Source: Anaerolineales bacterium
GTDB lineage: Bacteria > Chloroflexota > Anaerolineae > Anaerolineales > Villigracilaceae
Length of the DNA stretch: 39,923 nucleotides
NCBI GenBank assembly: GCA_016928525.1
Contig: JAFGKO010000218.1
Location: 1 to 39,923 of the forward strand
Reading direction: 5' to 3'
Part shown: positions 39,642 to 39,923 of the stretch, piece by piece
Position numbering within the stretch: position 1 is the stretch's first letter
Layout: every line of letters begins with the position of its first letter
The notes under the pieces: generated by a model
Told to the model about the DNA's origin: nothing
Database searches by the model: none
The model's input: only the letters and a program-made list of their open reading frames with translations
Position numbers and translations under genes: made by a program

Positions 39642-39923
39642 CTACTTCTTTCCAAACTTCTTCATTAGCAGATCCGCCAGCGTTGGCTGGCCGATCTCTT
39701 GCAGTTCATAGCGCACGCGCTGGTAGGGCTTATTGATCTTGATCACGCGCGTCAGGTCGATGGGCGTGCCCACTATTACCATGTCTACGTCTGCTTTGGC
39801 GATGGTGGCTTCCAGGTCGCGCATCTGCGCGTCGCCGTAGCCCATGGCGGGCAGGATCGGGCCGGTCTTGGGATACTTCTCGTACGTCGCTGCAATCGAC
39901 TTGACCGCGAACGGGCGCGGATC
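39642..39923 (-). CDS. Cyclic 2,3-diphosphoglycerate synthetase-like protein, 3' end only
   Basis: 93 codons up to the window edge, so the gene continues upstream on this strand. The visible part (GPILPAMGYGDAQMRDLEATI, VIVGTPIDLTRVI, RVRYELQEIGQPTLADLL) matches the C-terminal end of proteins named cyclic 2,3-diphosphoglycerate synthetase or related GTPases. The basic tail KKFGKK is not part of the conserved core and recurs in the remnant at 33453-33503. Name taken from memory of the family. Confidence 0.8.
   Translation of the reverse strand, partial: DPRPFAVKSIAATYEKYPKTGPILPAMGYGDAQMRDLEATIAKADVDMVIVGTPIDLTRVIKINKPYQRVRYELQEIGQPTLADLLMKKFGKK

Noticed and set aside
1..39923. tRNA, rRNA, CRISPR or insertion-sequence features
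   Set aside because: No cloverleaf with a T-arm motif, no conserved rRNA stretch, no regularly spaced direct repeats with unique spacers, and no transposase motif was seen by reading. A covariance-model search would be decisive.

Overview
The window looks like a chromosomal segment of an uncultured or environmental member of the Chloroflexi (Anaerolineae-like). This is inferred from content, not from a marker gene. The supporting content is very large GAF-rich sensors, an F420-type deazaflavin oxidoreductase, LytR-CpsA-Psr and LysM proteins with Thr/Pro-rich linkers, YjbQ, a cyclic 2,3-diphosphoglycerate synthetase-like gene, and a SipW-type signal peptidase with a DUF5305-like ectodomain. 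No rRNA, tRNA, CRISPR array or insertion sequence was found.

Layout. 1-8.2 kb (+): a signal-transduction operon. It holds the end of a GAF receptor, a PstS-like lipoprotein, a 985-aa membrane receptor (extracellular sensor, HAMP, GAFs, no kinase), a 661-aa soluble histidine kinase, a threonine-synthase-like PLP enzyme fused to a receiver domain, and a single-domain receiver. A perfect 18-bp stem terminator closes it. 8.3-15.1 kb (+): housekeeping and accessory genes: azlCD, a Phd/VapC toxin-antitoxin pair, a CoA-binding protein, an 8-TM protein, an F420-type reductase, a CYTH protein, methylmalonyl-CoA epimerase and tilS. 15.1-16.0 kb (-): a tyrosine-recombinase-fold protein whose catalytic residues are replaced. 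16.2-19.0 kb (+): a Tad-like protein with an NGN ladder, small membrane proteins and a frameshifted small ORF.

19-26.8 kb (+) is an accessory region, mostly AT-richer. It contains a Q/K/E/R repeat protein, an unknown protein, a TIR-domain membrane protein set between two copies of the unknown gene's 3' end, an unknown 142-aa protein, a 4-TM protein, a SLATT 2-TM protein, an FRG-domain protein, a DUF2513 protein and another 2-TM protein. Five copies of one promoter-bearing intergenic repeat precede five of these genes. The combination resembles an antiviral-defence island built from single-gene cassettes.

26.8-39.9 kb (mostly -): obgE is followed by a 7-TM GAF histidine-kinase-like protein lacking its phospho-acceptor His, a LysM protein and an LCP protein, a probable envelope-linked operon. 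yjbQ lies on the opposite strand. Then comes a cluster with a PAS-GAF histidine kinase, a NarL-type regulator, a small secreted protein, a SipW signal peptidase fused to a DUF5305-like region and an EAL domain, and a secreted RTX-type protein translationally coupled to it. The window ends inside a cyclic 2,3-diphosphoglycerate synthetase-like gene, a remnant of whose 3' end plus terminator is also found at 33.4-33.5 kb.

Several genes have a TATAAT box only 7-11 nt before the ATG and little or no Shine-Dalgarno, which suggests leaderless or near-leaderless transcripts.
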